64,000 nucleotides of DNA, from assembly GCF_026167665.1 (NCBI RefSeq), contig NZ_CP098740.1, positions 5,456,001 to 5,520,000 on the forward strand, read 5' to 3'. The position numbers and the translations under genes were made by a program. Origin of the DNA: Streptomyces drozdowiczii. Its GTDB lineage: Bacteria > Actinomycetota > Actinomycetes > Streptomycetales > Streptomycetaceae. The notes below the pieces were generated by a model that saw only the letters and a program-made list of their open reading frames with translations, ran no database searches and was not told where the DNA came from. Position 1 is the first letter of the stretch, and every line of letters starts with the position of its first letter. This document shows, piece by piece, positions 1-8,586 of this stretch.

Positions 1-122
1 CACCGGAGCTCCAGCGGGCCGGGGTGCTGGTCGCCGGCCGGGCCGGCAACCTGCGCGCGTCCTTCCACCTCTACAACACCGAGGCGGACGTGGACCGCGC
101 GCTGGAGGTGCTGGGGTCCTAG
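1..122 (+). CDS. Class V aminotransferase / cysteine desulfurase-like protein, C-terminal end (partial)
   Basis: Only the last 38 or so codons are in the window; the gene begins before base 1 and stops with TAG at 120-122. The visible tail contains LRASFHLYNTEADVD followed by RALEVLGS. This is the usual end of PLP-dependent class V aminotransferases and cysteine desulfurase-like enzymes, where the Arg binds the substrate carboxylate and the segment after it is a helix of the small domain. The substrate cannot be told from this fragment. It converges on the VOC-domain gene 11 bases downstream. Confidence 0.6.
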   Translation, partial: PELQRAGVLVAGRAGNLRASFHLYNTEADVDRALEVLGS

Positions 123-132
123 CCCTGGCTTC

Positions 133-1152
133 CTAGTCCTGGGCGTCCAGCGGGGCGCTCCGCCACTTCCAGGACGTCACACGCTCGCGCCCGGGCAGCT
201 CGCCGCGACCGGTGGACCAGAGCAGCACGGCCCACCGGTCCTTGTCGTCCGGCGCGTCGGGGAAGAGCCGGGCCAGCGCCCGGTCGCACAGGGCGGCGGG
301 CGGCTCCCAGGAGACGCCCAGGGCCGAGGCGATGTCATGGGCGTGCACCAGGGTCTCCACGACGCCCATGGCCGCGAAGCCCTCCGGGTCGGAGACCCCG
401 TAGCCGTGGTACGAGCGAAGGGCCGGCGAGGCCGTACGGACCATCGAGGCCAGCAGCGCGCCGCTCGCCTCCACGGTTCGGAGCAGGTCGGCCACGCCCG
501 CCTCCGGATCGGCGAAGACCGCGTTCCACGGGCCGCCCTCGCGCCGGGGAGCCCAGTGGTAGGGCACCTCGGTCTCCAGCGACGGCGTGCGCGGGCCGAG
601 CTGGACGGCGTACGCGAAGAGGTCGTCGCTCAGGTGCTCCGCGGTCTCCCAGCAGTCCCACGTCAGGGTTCCGGCCGGGACGCGCCAGTCGGCGTCCGGG
701 GCGGCGGCGAGCGTGTCGACCGCGAGCCGGACCGCCTCGGTCACATCGTCCGCGGTGACCGGCAGCCGCGTACCGGTGAGCGCGGCCCGCTCGGCCGCAC
801 CGCACTCCACGCAGAACTCGTTGCCCTCCGGATCGGCCAGGGTCGCCCAGCCCCGTCCGTTCGGCTTGCGGTGGTCGGCGACCAGGGTCGCGCCGAGGGC
901 CAGCAGCCGTTCGACCTCCTCGTCCCGGGTGCGGTCCTCGGGCCTGATGTCCAGGTGCACGCGGTTCTTGGTCTGCTTCCGGTCCGGCACGGTGACGAAC
1001 AGGAGGGCGGCGCCCGGCGCTTCGACCAGGGCCTCGGGGTCGCCGGGGAAGTCCTCGTCGGAGAGCGGGGCACCGAGCACGGCCGCCCAGAAGGTGCCCA
1101 GGGTGTAGGCGTCGGCGCAGTCGATGGTGATGTGCTGTACGTGGGATGTCAT
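133..1152 (-). CDS. VOC (glyoxalase-like) domain fused to a maleylpyruvate-isomerase/DinB-like domain
   Basis: About 339 residues with two parts. Residues 1-120 form a glyoxalase-like VOC domain, opening MTSHVQHITIDCADAY and closing ADPEGNEFCVE, the usual Glu-containing metal-ligand strand. Residues 130-339 resemble the mycothiol-dependent maleylpyruvate isomerase/DinB helical bundle, with AEHLSDDLFAYAVQL and a late VETLVHAHDIASALG histidine motif. The start chosen is ATG at 1152; 12 codons of upstream frame are Gly/Pro-rich and look non-coding. Such fusions are found in actinomycetes and are thought to act on small-molecule or thiol substrates. The reaction is unknown. It lies downstream of, and on the same strand as, the ectoine operon, but a terminator-like hairpin separates them. 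Confidence 0.75.
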   Translation of the reverse strand: MTSHVQHITIDCADAYTLGTFWAAVLGAPLSDEDFPGDPEALVEAPGAALLFVTVPDRKQTKNRVHLDIRPEDRTRDEEVERLLALGATLVADHRKPNGRGWATLADPEGNEFCVECGAAERAALTGTRLPVTADDVTEAVRLAVDTLAAAPDADWRVPAGTLTWDCWETAEHLSDDLFAYAVQLGPRTPSLETEVPYHWAPRREGGPWNAVFADPEAGVADLLRTVEASGALLASMVRTASPALRSYHGYGVSDPEGFAAMGVVETLVHAHDIASALGVSWEPPAALCDRALARLFPDAPDDKDRWAVLLWSTGRGELPGRERVTSWKWRSAPLDAQD

Positions 1153-1199
1153 GCGCCCACTGTTCCCGCCGCCCCCGCCCGGGTCCACCGAGATATGCC

Positions 1200-1236
1200 G
1201 GAGGGGGTGGCCGGGTCTCCCCGTACCACCCCCTCC
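1200..1236 (-). terminator. Hairpin terminator of the ectoine operon
   Basis: GGAGGGGGTGG at 1200-1210 pairs perfectly with CCACCCCCTCC at 1226-1236 (11 bp, 15-base loop). It lies 8 bases past the ectD stop on the minus strand. There is no T-run, as is common for Streptomyces terminators. Confidence 0.6.
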
Positions 1237-1243
1237 AGAGGCC

Positions 1244-2137
1244 CTACTTCACCGGGGTGAAGTCGCGCGCCCCGATGAACTCCGGGCGGCGGACCGGCGC
1301 CGCGAACGGCTCCTGCGCGGCGTTCTCCACGCTGTTGAACACGATGAACACATTGCTGCGCGGGTACGGCGTGATGTTGTCGCCCGAACCGTGCATCGCG
1401 TTGCAGTCGAACCAGGTCGCCGAACCGGGCTTGCCCGTGAAGAGCCTGATGCCGTGGCGGTCGGCCATCTTCGTCAGCGCCTCGTCGGACGGCGTGCCCG
1501 CGTCCTGCATCTGGAGCGACTTCTTGTAGTTGTCCTTCGGCGTCTCACCCGCGCAGCCGAGGAACGACTTGTGCGAGCCGGGCATGATCATCAGCCCGCC
1601 GTTGGTGTCGTGGTTCTCGGTCAGCGCGATCGACACGGACACCGTCCGCATGTTCGGCAGACCGTCCTCCGCGTGCCAGGTCTCGAAGTCCGAGTGCCAG
1701 TAGAACCCCGAGGCCCCGAACCCGGGCTTGACGTTGATCCGCGACTGGTGGACGTAGACGTCCGAACCGAGGATCTGGCGGGCCCGGCCCACCACCCGCT
1801 CGTCGGCGACCAGCCGGGCGAAGACCTCGCTGATCCGGTGGACCTCGAAGACCGACCGGACGGACTGCGACTTGGGCTCGATGATGGAGCGCTCGTCGGC
1901 GCGGACGGCCGGGTCGGTGATCAGCCGCTCCAGCTCGGCGTGGTAGCCGGCCACCTCGTCGGGGGTGATCAGCTGCTCGACGGTCAGGAAGCCGTCGTGC
2001 TCGTAGCCCTGGAGCTCCTTGGCGCTGATCGGACCCGGTGCGCCCGGCGCGGACCAGATGACCGGGTCCTGGCGGGGAGTGGTCATCTCGGCGGCGCCGC
2101 GCGAGGGGTACAGATCGGTGCGTACGTCGGTGGTCAT
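1244..2137 (-). CDS. ectD: Ectoine 5-hydroxylase
   Basis: 297 residues, the normal family length. It is a cytoplasmic Fe(II)/2-oxoglutarate dioxygenase that converts ectoine to 5-hydroxyectoine, a compatible solute. The EctD signature is present: YWHSDFETWH at about 146-155, giving the iron ligands His148 and Asp150; the third ligand is His249 in NAMHGSGDN. Arg in the ITPYPRSN segment fits 2-oxoglutarate binding. ATG at 2137 is used; a second ATG at codon 18 is possible. It is the last gene of ectABCD, starting 4 bases after ectC, so the two are almost certainly co-translated. Confidence 0.97.
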   Translation of the reverse strand: MTTDVRTDLYPSRGAAEMTTPRQDPVIWSAPGAPGPISAKELQGYEHDGFLTVEQLITPDEVAGYHAELERLITDPAVRADERSIIEPKSQSVRSVFEVHRISEVFARLVADERVVGRARQILGSDVYVHQSRINVKPGFGASGFYWHSDFETWHAEDGLPNMRTVSVSIALTENHDTNGGLMIMPGSHKSFLGCAGETPKDNYKKSLQMQDAGTPSDEALTKMADRHGIRLFTGKPGSATWFDCNAMHGSGDNITPYPRSNVFIVFNSVENAAQEPFAAPVRRPEFIGARDFTPVK

Positions 2138-2141
2138 GGGT

Positions 2142-2540
2142 TCAGCCCTCCTCGGTCAGCAGTGGATAGACACCGTTCTCGTCGTGCTCCTCCCGTCCGG
2201 TGACCGGCGGGTTGAAGACGCAGACGCAGCGGAAGTCGGACTTGGGCCGCATCGTGTGGCGCTCGTGGCCGTTGAGCAGATACATGGTCCCCGGCGTGAT
2301 CCAGTGCTTCTCACCGGTCTCGTCGTTGGTCAGCTCGGCCTCGCCCTCGACGCACAGGACCGCCTCGATGTGGTTCGCGTACCACATCGACGTCTCGGTA
2401 CCCGCGTACATGATGGTCTCGTGGAGCGAGAAGCCGACCTTCTCCTCGGCGAGCACGATGCGCTTGCTCTCCCAGGTGCCGGAGGCGGCCTTGATGTGCC
2501 GGTCGGTGTTCTCGACGTCGGCGAACGATCGGACGATCAC
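2142..2540 (-). CDS. ectC: L-ectoine synthase
   Basis: 132 residues, the full length for this small cupin. It cyclises N-gamma-acetyl-diaminobutyrate to ectoine by loss of water. The sequence starts [16 protein letters not shown] and has the conserved [15 protein letters not shown] stretch carrying cupin metal ligands, plus [19 protein letters not shown]. It is third in ectABCD, 53 bases after ectB and 4 bases before ectD. The C-terminal tail ([14 protein letters not shown]) is typical of actinobacterial EctC. Confidence 0.97.
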   Translation of the reverse strand: MIVRSFADVENTDRHIKAASGTWESKRIVLAEEKVGFSLHETIMYAGTETSMWYANHIEAVLCVEGEAELTNDETGEKHWITPGTMYLLNGHERHTMRPKSDFRCVCVFNPPVTGREEHDENGVYPLLTEEG

Positions 2541-2593
2541 GGTGGTTCGGTGCCTTTCTCTCTACGACGGCGGTGCGTCGGGGGTGGTGCGGT

Positions 2594-3856
2594 TCAGGCG
2601 GTCTCGCGGACGGCGCGGGCCAGCGTGCGCAGGCCCTCGTCCAGCTCCTCGGGCGTGATGGTGAGCGGCGGCAGCAGCTTCACGACCTCGCTCTGCGGGC
2701 CGGAGGTCTCCAGGAGCAGCCCCAGCTGGAAGGCGCGGGCGCAGACCGCGGAGGCGCGCGCCGGGTCGTCGAACTCCAGGCCCCAGACCAGGCCGCGGCC
2801 CCGGAACCGGGCGCTGTCGTGCTCGCCGCAGATGGCCAGCATCGTCTGCTCGATCTGCTCGCCCCTGGCCAGCGTCTGCTTCTCCATCTGGCCGTCGGCC
2901 CAGTAGGCGTCCAGCGCGGCGGCGGCGGTGACGAACGCGGGGTTGTTGCCGCGGAAGGTGCCGTTGTGCTCGCCCGGCTCCCAGACGTCCAGCTCCGGTT
3001 TGAACAGGCAGAGCGACATGGGCAGTCCGTAGCCGCTGATGGACTTCGACAGCGTCACGATGTCCGGCGTGATGCCGGCCTCCTCGAAGGAGAAGAAGCC
3101 GCCGGTACGGCCGCAGCCCATCTGGATGTCGTCGACGATCAGCAGCATGTCCTGGCGGTGGCACAGGTCCTGGAGGGCGCGCAGCCACTCGGCGCGGGCC
3201 ACGTTGATGCCGCCCTCGCCCTGGACCGTCTCCACGATCACGGCGGCCGGGTGGTTGAGCCCGGAGCCCTGGTCCTCCAGGAGCCGCTCGAACCAGAGGA
3301 AGTCGGGGACCTGGCCGTCGAAGTAGTTGTCGAACGGCATCGGCGTGCCGTGCACCAGCGGGATGCCGGCACCGGCCCGCTTGAACGCGTTGCCGGTCAC
3401 GGCCAGCGAGCCGAGCGACATGCCGTGGAAGGCGTTGGTGAACGAGACGACGGACTCGCGCCCCTTGACCTTACGGGCCAGCTTCAGCGCCGCCTCGACG
3501 GCGTTGGTGCCCGTCGGGCCGGGGAACATCACCTTGTACGGAAGGTCGCGGGGGCGCAGCACGACGTTCTGGAAGGTGTCCAGGAAGGCCCGTTTGGCGG
3601 TGGTCGCCATGTCGAGGCCGTGCGTGATGCCGTCGCGTTCGATGTAGTCGATCAGCGCGCGCTTGAGCACCGGGTTGTTGTGGCCGTAGTTGAGCGAGCC
3701 CGCGCCGGCGAAGAAGTCCAGGTAGGTGTGGCCGTCCTCGTCGGTCAGCCGGGCGCCCTGGGCGCGGTCGAACACGGCGGGCCAGCCGCGGCAGTAGCTC
3801 CGGACCTCGGATTCCAGGGTCTCGAAGACACTGAGGGCAGGCGGGGTGATGGTCAC
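2594..3856 (-). CDS. ectB: Diaminobutyrate-2-oxoglutarate transaminase
   Basis: 420 residues; class III PLP aminotransferase making L-2,4-diaminobutyrate from aspartate semialdehyde and glutamate, the first dedicated step of ectoine synthesis. Visible motifs are GPTGTNAVEAALKLAR near 113-128 (phosphate-binding region), VDDIQMGCGRTG near 241-252 with the PLP-ring Asp, and the Schiff-base Lys271 in TLSKSISGYGLP. Length and motifs match EctB rather than generic GabT. Second gene of the operon, 69 bases after ectA. Confidence 0.97.
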   Translation of the reverse strand: MTITPPALSVFETLESEVRSYCRGWPAVFDRAQGARLTDEDGHTYLDFFAGAGSLNYGHNNPVLKRALIDYIERDGITHGLDMATTAKRAFLDTFQNVVLRPRDLPYKVMFPGPTGTNAVEAALKLARKVKGRESVVSFTNAFHGMSLGSLAVTGNAFKRAGAGIPLVHGTPMPFDNYFDGQVPDFLWFERLLEDQGSGLNHPAAVIVETVQGEGGINVARAEWLRALQDLCHRQDMLLIVDDIQMGCGRTGGFFSFEEAGITPDIVTLSKSISGYGLPMSLCLFKPELDVWEPGEHNGTFRGNNPAFVTAAAALDAYWADGQMEKQTLARGEQIEQTMLAICGEHDSARFRGRGLVWGLEFDDPARASAVCARAFQLGLLLETSGPQSEVVKLLPPLTITPEELDEGLRTLARAVRETA

Positions 3857-3925
3857 AGCGGGTCTCCTGCGTGAGGGGTGTGACGGGCGGCGTTGAAGGA
3901 AGCTGCGGTGGGCGGAAGGGCGCGC

Positions 3926-4456
3926 TCAGGCGTGGAACGGGCCGATGCGGTACAGCACTTCCGGCAGATGGGTGCCTTCGGGGAACAGTCCGCCGTCGAA
4001 GAGCACCTCGCGCTCCAGGGCCACGTCGTGGCGCTGCGCGTAAGAGGTGAACAGGCGGTCCGACGCGGTGTTGTCCGGGGTGACGGTCGTCTCGACCGAG
4101 GCCAGGCCCTGTTCGGCGGCGACCCGCGCGGTCAGGGAGTCCAGCAGCTTCGCCGCCAGGCCCGTACCGCGGTGGCCGTGGTCGACGGCCACCTGCCAGA
4201 CGACGAGCGTCTCGGGGCGGTCCGGCCTGATGTACCCCGTCACGAAGGCGACCGGGGCGCCGGTCTCGTCGCGGGCGACCACGGAGGTCGCCGCGAAGTC
4301 ACGACACCACAGCAGGTAGCTGTACGAGGAGTTGAGGTCCAGGACCTCGGAGTCGCGGGCGATACGCCAGATCGCGGCTCCGTCCTCCACTCGTGGCCTG
4401 TCGATCGTAAGGAATTCGCTTCGGGCACTTGCAAAATCTGCTGGTGCGGCGGTCAT
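3926..4456 (-). CDS. ectA: L-2,4-diaminobutyric acid acetyltransferase
   Basis: 176 residues; GNAT-fold enzyme that acetylates diaminobutyrate with acetyl-CoA. The acetyl-CoA loop is seen as VAVDHGHRGTGLAAKLLD near 115-132. The segment LDLNSSYSYLLWCRDFA near 40-56 is characteristic of EctA. First gene of ectABCD, so the operon promoter must lie in the region above 4457. The ATG at 4454-4456 is preceded by an AT-rich leader unlike the rest of the window. Confidence 0.96.
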   Translation of the reverse strand: MTAAPADFASARSEFLTIDRPRVEDGAAIWRIARDSEVLDLNSSYSYLLWCRDFAATSVVARDETGAPVAFVTGYIRPDRPETLVVWQVAVDHGHRGTGLAAKLLDSLTARVAAEQGLASVETTVTPDNTASDRLFTSYAQRHDVALEREVLFDGGLFPEGTHLPEVLYRIGPFHA

Positions 4457-4480
4457 GGCATTTGAATTTACCTAGCAAGT

Positions 4481-4498
4481 CGTCGAATTGCATCGACG
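4481..4498. promoter_or_regulatory. Palindrome in the ectA promoter region, candidate operator
   Basis: The gap 4457-4717 upstream of ectA is unusually AT-rich. It holds CGTCGAATTGCATCGACG at 4481-4498 (6-bp arms, 6-base spacer), about 25 bases before the ectA start. A second inverted pair is TGTGTGGAG (4610-4618) with CTCCACACA (4641-4649). On the minus strand TAGGTA just below the first palindrome could be a -10 element. Ectoine operons are normally induced by osmotic or heat stress. Which protein binds here cannot be read from the sequence. Confidence 0.4.
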
Positions 4499-4717
4499 CA
4501 AAGGGTTGGGTGGAGCAGGCATCTGTGTTATCAGGCGGGTGCGCGCACCGGCGCGAGTCGTCTTCGTTTTCTGTCGTTCTGTCCGGTATTTATCGGGCAA
4601 ATCTCCGACTGTGTGGAGTCGGTCACAAGGCCATAACTCTCTCCACACACAACCGAAACGGGGTCCGGAAACAGCTTGATAACTGGGGCGTTTAGCCCCG
4701 GGGCAAGCGGGCATAAG

Positions 4718-4757
4718 AATGCGGGGAGCTGCTCTGGATCAGGCAGCTCCCCGCATT
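4718..4757 (-). terminator. Strong hairpin terminator after the class V aminotransferase gene
   Basis: AATGCGGGGAGCTGC (4718-4732) and GCAGCTCCCCGCATT (4743-4757) are a perfect 15-bp inverted repeat with a 10-base loop, 17 bases past the stop of the minus-strand gene at 4775. It separates that gene from the ectA promoter. Confidence 0.75.
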
Positions 4758-4774
4758 GTTTATCGGATGCGCTT

Positions 4775-5881
4775 TTATGCGCTGGGCCAGGTTTCCGAAA
4801 CGGCCTTCCGGGCAGCCTCCAGATCGACCTGCCGGCCGGCCTCGGCCAGCGCCGACCCCAGAGCCGCGAGCGAGGAGAGCACCGCGCCCCGCGTCGCATC
4901 CACCCCGTAGTGATTGACCCGGATCATCTCCTTGGCCAGCGCGCCCCCGCCCGCGATCAGCGGCAGCGAGGGCTCACCCGCGAGCGCCCGCGCCACCAGC
5001 GCGGACGCGTCCACGCCCTCCGGCGTGCGCAGCGTCGTCGCCACCGGCGCCGCGTCCCGCGCCTCGTGGACGTACGGGGTCAGGCCGCCGCCCAGCGCCA
5101 CCGCACCGGCCCGGGTGGCCGCCGCGGCCGCCGCGTGCCGGGCCATGACCGCCTCCGGGCCCTCCGCCTCGATCCGCTCCACGCACGCTTCCAGGGCCAG
5201 CATCTCCAGCTGGGCCGGGGCGTGCAGCAGCGCCTTGCGGCCGCCGTCGATCCAGCGCTCCTTCCAGTCGAGGAGCGACAGGTAGGACCGGCGCGGCGCC
5301 CGCGGGTTGGCGGCGATCCGCTCCCAGGCCCGCGCGCTCACCGACACCGCCGAGACCCCGGCGGGCCCGCCCATCGCCTTCTGCGCCCCGATCACGCACA
5401 GGTCGACGCCCCAGGCGTCCGGCAGCAGCGGCTCGGCGCCGACCGAGGCGACCGCGTCCAGCATGAACAGCGCGCCGTGCGCCCGCACCACCTCGCCGAT
5501 CTCCGCGACCGGGTTGGTGTTCCCGGTCGCCGCCTCGGCGTGGACCAGCGAGACGAAGTCGATCTCCGGGTGCGCGGCCAGCGCCTCGGCGACCTGGTCC
5601 GCGGTGACGGCCGTGTGGAACGGCACCTCCAGGTCGACGACCTCGGCCCCGCAGTCGCGCAGCCAGTTCCCGAAGGTCTGCCCGTACGGGCCGGTCACCA
5701 CGTTCAGCGCCGTCGAGCCGGGCCGGGCGCCGCCCCGGATGCAGCCCTCCAGGGGCAGCAGCGCCTCGCCCTGCATGATGACGACGTCCTGCTCGGTGGC
5801 CAGCAGACCGGCCACCCGCCGCTCGATCGCCGCGAAGTGCGCGGCGGTCAGCGGAGCGAGGTCGAGGAAGGGGTGCGTCAC
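4775..5881 (-). CDS. PLP-dependent class V aminotransferase (alanine-/serine-glyoxylate type)
   Basis: About 368 residues from a GTG start at 5881, which follows a purine-rich GAAGAGAG and precedes THPFLDLAPL; longer upstream frames would overlap the divergent amidohydrolase. The fold-type I motifs are present: VHAEAATGNTNP near 137-148, LDAVASVGAEPL near 166-177, and the PLP lysine in VIGAQKAMGGPAG. These resemble alanine-glyoxylate and serine-glyoxylate aminotransferases. The substrate is not certain. It is divergent from the amidohydrolase at 6015, so the two may share a control region, and it ends in a strong hairpin. Confidence 0.8.
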   Translation of the reverse strand: MTHPFLDLAPLTAAHFAAIERRVAGLLATEQDVVIMQGEALLPLEGCIRGGARPGSTALNVVTGPYGQTFGNWLRDCGAEVVDLEVPFHTAVTADQVAEALAAHPEIDFVSLVHAEAATGNTNPVAEIGEVVRAHGALFMLDAVASVGAEPLLPDAWGVDLCVIGAQKAMGGPAGVSAVSVSARAWERIAANPRAPRRSYLSLLDWKERWIDGGRKALLHAPAQLEMLALEACVERIEAEGPEAVMARHAAAAAATRAGAVALGGGLTPYVHEARDAAPVATTLRTPEGVDASALVARALAGEPSLPLIAGGGALAKEMIRVNHYGVDATRGAVLSSLAALGSALAEAGRQVDLEAARKAVSETWPSA

Positions 5882-6001
5882 GGCGGTGCTCTCTTCGGTT
5901 TCGGTCGGCGGGCTCCGGCCTGCTGACCGGGCGCCTTCGAGAGTACCCAGCACCCTCCGGACGGGCCGGGACAGGGCATGTCGCACGCGGTGGGCCCCTC
6001 G

Positions 6002-6007
6002 TACAGT
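6002..6007 (+). promoter_or_regulatory. Candidate -10 element for a leaderless amidohydrolase transcript
   Basis: TACAGT lies 7 bases before the ATG at 6015, so transcription would begin at about the A of the start codon. No Shine-Dalgarno sequence is seen. Leaderless mRNAs are common in Streptomyces. No clear -35 was identified. Confidence 0.4.
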
Positions 6008-6014
6008 GCTGTGC

Positions 6015-7115
6015 ATGAGTGATCACGAGGCATCGCGGGTGCTGCATGTGAAGGGGCGGGTGCTCGTCGGACCCGAGGAGGTCAGGGACGAGCTCTGGGC
6101 GGTCGGCGGCCGGATCACCTACGAGCGGCCGCCCGGCGCGGACGACGCCGTCACCGTCACCGGCTGGGCCCTGCCCGGCCTGGTCGACGCCCACTGCCAC
6201 GTCGGGCTCGACCACCACGGCGCGGTGGACGCCGCGACCAGTGAGAAGCAGGCCCTGGACGACCGGGAGGCCGGGGCGCTGCTCCTGCGGGACGCGGGCT
6301 CGCCCGCCGACACCCGGTGGATCGACGACCGCGAGGACCTGCCGAAGATCATCCGGGCCGGCCGCCACATCGCCCGGCCCCGCCGCTACACCCGTAACTA
6401 CGCCTGGGAGATCGAGCCCGACGAACTCGTCGCCCATGTGGCCCAGGAGGCGCGCCGGGGCGACGGCTGGGTGAAGCTCGTCGGCGACTGGATCGACCGC
6501 GAGGTGGGCGACCTGACGGCGCTCTGGCCGCGCGAGGCGGTCGGGGCGGCCATCGCGGAGGCACACCGGCTGGGCGCCCGCGTCACCGCGCACTGCTTCG
6601 CGGAGGACTCGCTGCGCGACCTGGTCGAGGCCGGGATCGACTGCATCGAGCACGCCACGGGCCTCACCGAGGACACCATCCCGCTCTTCGCGGAACGCGG
6701 TGTGGCGATCGTCCCGACGCTGGTCAACATCGCCACCTTCCCCTCGCTCGCGCAGAGCGGCGAGGCGAAGTTCCCGCGCTGGTCCGCCCATATGCGGCGC
6801 CTGCACGAACGCCGTTACGACACCGTGCGCTCCGCCTACGACGCCGGGGTGCCGGTCTTCGTCGGCACCGACGCGGGCGGGGTCCTCGCGCACGGTCTGG
6901 TGGCCGACGAGGTCGCGGAGCTGGTCAAGGCGGGCATCCCGCCGCTGGCGGCGCTGTCCGCGACGACCTGGGGGGCGAGGGCCTGGCTCGGCAGGCCGGG
7001 GCTGGACGAGGGGGCGCCGGCCGACCTCGTGGTGTACGACGAGGACCCGCGGGCGGACGTACGGGTGCTGGCCGGGCCGCGCCGGGTCGTCCTGAACGGG
7101 CGCGTGATCGGCTGA
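6015..7115 (+). CDS. Amidohydrolase family protein
   Basis: 366 residues; metal-dependent TIM-barrel hydrolase of the imidazolonepropionase/prolidase-like type. The metal-binding sites are in order: VDAHCHVGL (HxH) near 61-69, a Lys in GWVKLVGDW near 153-161, VTAHCFAED near 193-201, IEHATGLTED near 213-222, and VGTDAGG near 286-292 with the catalytic Asp. The C-terminal composite beta domain ends APADLVVYDEDPRADVRVL. The substrate is not identifiable; the family cleaves cyclic amides, dipeptides and related compounds. It is a single gene, divergent from the aminotransferase. Confidence 0.85.
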   Translation: MSDHEASRVLHVKGRVLVGPEEVRDELWAVGGRITYERPPGADDAVTVTGWALPGLVDAHCHVGLDHHGAVDAATSEKQALDDREAGALLLRDAGSPADTRWIDDREDLPKIIRAGRHIARPRRYTRNYAWEIEPDELVAHVAQEARRGDGWVKLVGDWIDREVGDLTALWPREAVGAAIAEAHRLGARVTAHCFAEDSLRDLVEAGIDCIEHATGLTEDTIPLFAERGVAIVPTLVNIATFPSLAQSGEAKFPRWSAHMRRLHERRYDTVRSAYDAGVPVFVGTDAGGVLAHGLVADEVAELVKAGIPPLAALSATTWGARAWLGRPGLDEGAPADLVVYDEDPRADVRVLAGPRRVVLNGRVIG

Positions 7116-7438
7116 CACGCCGCGTTGACCAGCAGTGACCGGAGGGCGGCCGGCTCGTTGAACTTTTCCGCGTCTGCGGAGAGCCCACGGTACGGGCGGC
7201 CCTCGCGCGGTCCGAAACGCCCCGGCGTTCAGTGAAACGGGTGAACCCGAGGAACGCGCGTGCCGAAATATTCGAATACAGGCGCGGAAACCCCCCTTTG
7301 GAGTGAACTGGCGTCAGCTGTCCGCCAGTTCACCCTCTGTGCGTAAAGATTCACGGAGTCGAGGCCACCGGTGCCCGCGATGTCCCCCATTGGACGGCGC
7401 ACCGGTGGCTCCATGTCTCCTGTGGGGGTTCCACCATC
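7116..7438. promoter_or_regulatory. Intergenic region with two palindromes before the LAETG protein gene
   Basis: No gene is seen in these 323 bases. It contains TATTCGAATA, a 10-bp palindrome at 7269-7278, and a perfect 11-bp inverted repeat GTGAACTGGCG (7303-7313) / CGCCAGTTCAC (7323-7333) with a 9-base spacer, about 105 bases before the TTG start at 7439. The second could be an operator or an RNA hairpin in the leader. No regulator can be assigned. Confidence 0.35.
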
Positions 7439-8551
7439 TTGAACAGCAACACCTTCCGTCTCGCCGCCCTGGCGGTCGCCGCCGCCCCCGTCGCCGCCCT
7501 GGTCGCGGTCCCGGCCCAGGCCGCCCCCGCGACGACCACCACGACCGGCGGCGGGAAGGCGAGCGCGGTCGTGCTCCGTACCGCACTCGACGTCTCCCTC
7601 CTCAACAAGACGGTCGACGTGCCGTTGAAGGTCACCCTCAACGAGGTGCAGGCGCCGCGCAGCGCCGAGCAGACCGCGCTCAGCGTGCGGCTCGACGGGG
7701 TGGACCACGGAAAGCCGGTCAACGTCCTCAAGGCCGACGTGGCCACCGCGAAGGCCACCGCCGACAAGCACCGCGCCGCCGGCTACAGCAATCTCGCCAA
7801 CGCCCGGGTGAGCCTCCCCGGGCTCACGATGTTCCCGCTGCTCAAGGTCGAGAAGGTCACCTCCAAGGCGGTCTGCGAGGCGGGCAGCCGGCCGGTCGCC
7901 GAGGCCAATGTGCTCGGGTACGTGTCGGTCCTCGGCAAGCGCGTCACGCTGACGGCCGGCGGCACCACGCGGGTCGCGGTGCCGAAGGTCGGCGAGGTGA
8001 CGCTCGACCTGTCGAAGACGGAAACCACCTCGCGCACGGCCGCCGCCGTGGCACTCCAGCTGAAGGTCTCGGTCAACCCGCTCGACCTGAACGTCGCGGA
8101 CGTCAAGGGCGAGGTCACGCTCGCGGAGGCCACCTGCGAAACCCCGAAGGGCCACGGCGGCCACACGGGCGGCGGCGACAACGGCGGCGGCCACAACGGC
8201 GGCGGCGACAACGGGGGCAATGAGAACGGGGGGAACGAGAACGGCGGGAACGAGAACGGGGGCGGTGACAACGGGGGCAATGACAACGGCGGCGCGACCG
8301 GGGGCGGTTCGACGGACGGCGGTTCCGGGAACGGCGGGTCCACGAGCGGCGGCGACCAGGCCGGCTCCACCGGGGGCGGCGGCGACGTGAAGACCCAGAC
8401 GGGTACGGACCAGGCCCCGGCCGCCACCGACGCGGACCTGGCCGAGACGGGCAGCAGCTCCAGCACCCCGTACATCGCGGGCGGCGCGGCACTGCTGCTG
8501 GCGGCCGGCGCGGGCGCCATGGTCCTGACCCGCCGCCGCGCCCGAGGCTGA
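7439..8551 (+). CDS. SCO1860-family LAETG-anchored cell-wall protein
   Basis: 370 residues, exported and probably sortase-anchored. Residues 1-28 are a signal peptide (hydrophobic LAALAVAAAPVAALV, cleavage near AQAAP). Residues 30-235 are an uncharacterised beta-rich region with two Cys (KAVCEAG and EATCETP) that could form a disulfide. Residues 237-320 are a Gly/Asn/Asp/Glu repeat of NGG-type units. The end is a sorting signal: LAETG, then a hydrophobic helix and RRRARG. LAxTG is the motif used by Streptomyces class E sortases. The start is TTG. Function is unknown; a spore or aerial-hypha surface role is inference only. Confidence 0.85.
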   Translation: MNSNTFRLAALAVAAAPVAALVAVPAQAAPATTTTTGGGKASAVVLRTALDVSLLNKTVDVPLKVTLNEVQAPRSAEQTALSVRLDGVDHGKPVNVLKADVATAKATADKHRAAGYSNLANARVSLPGLTMFPLLKVEKVTSKAVCEAGSRPVAEANVLGYVSVLGKRVTLTAGGTTRVAVPKVGEVTLDLSKTETTSRTAAAVALQLKVSVNPLDLNVADVKGEVTLAEATCETPKGHGGHTGGGDNGGGHNGGGDNGGNENGGNENGGNENGGGDNGGNDNGGATGGGSTDGGSGNGGSTSGGDQAGSTGGGGDVKTQTGTDQAPAATDADLAETGSSSSTPYIAGGAALLLAAGAGAMVLTRRRARG

Positions 8552-8586
8552 CGGCCCGAGGGGAGGAAACCCCGGGGGGAGGGGTG

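Noticed and set aside
1153..1188. Twelve-codon N-terminal extension of the VOC fusion protein
   Set aside because: The extra residues are Gly/Pro only, and the VOC fold begins directly at the internal ATG with MTSHVQHITID.
4974..7118. Long minus-strand frame over the amidohydrolase
   Set aside because: It lies antisense to a gene with clear metal-site motifs and has Arg/Gly/Pro-rich low-complexity composition, typical of GC-rich shadow frames.
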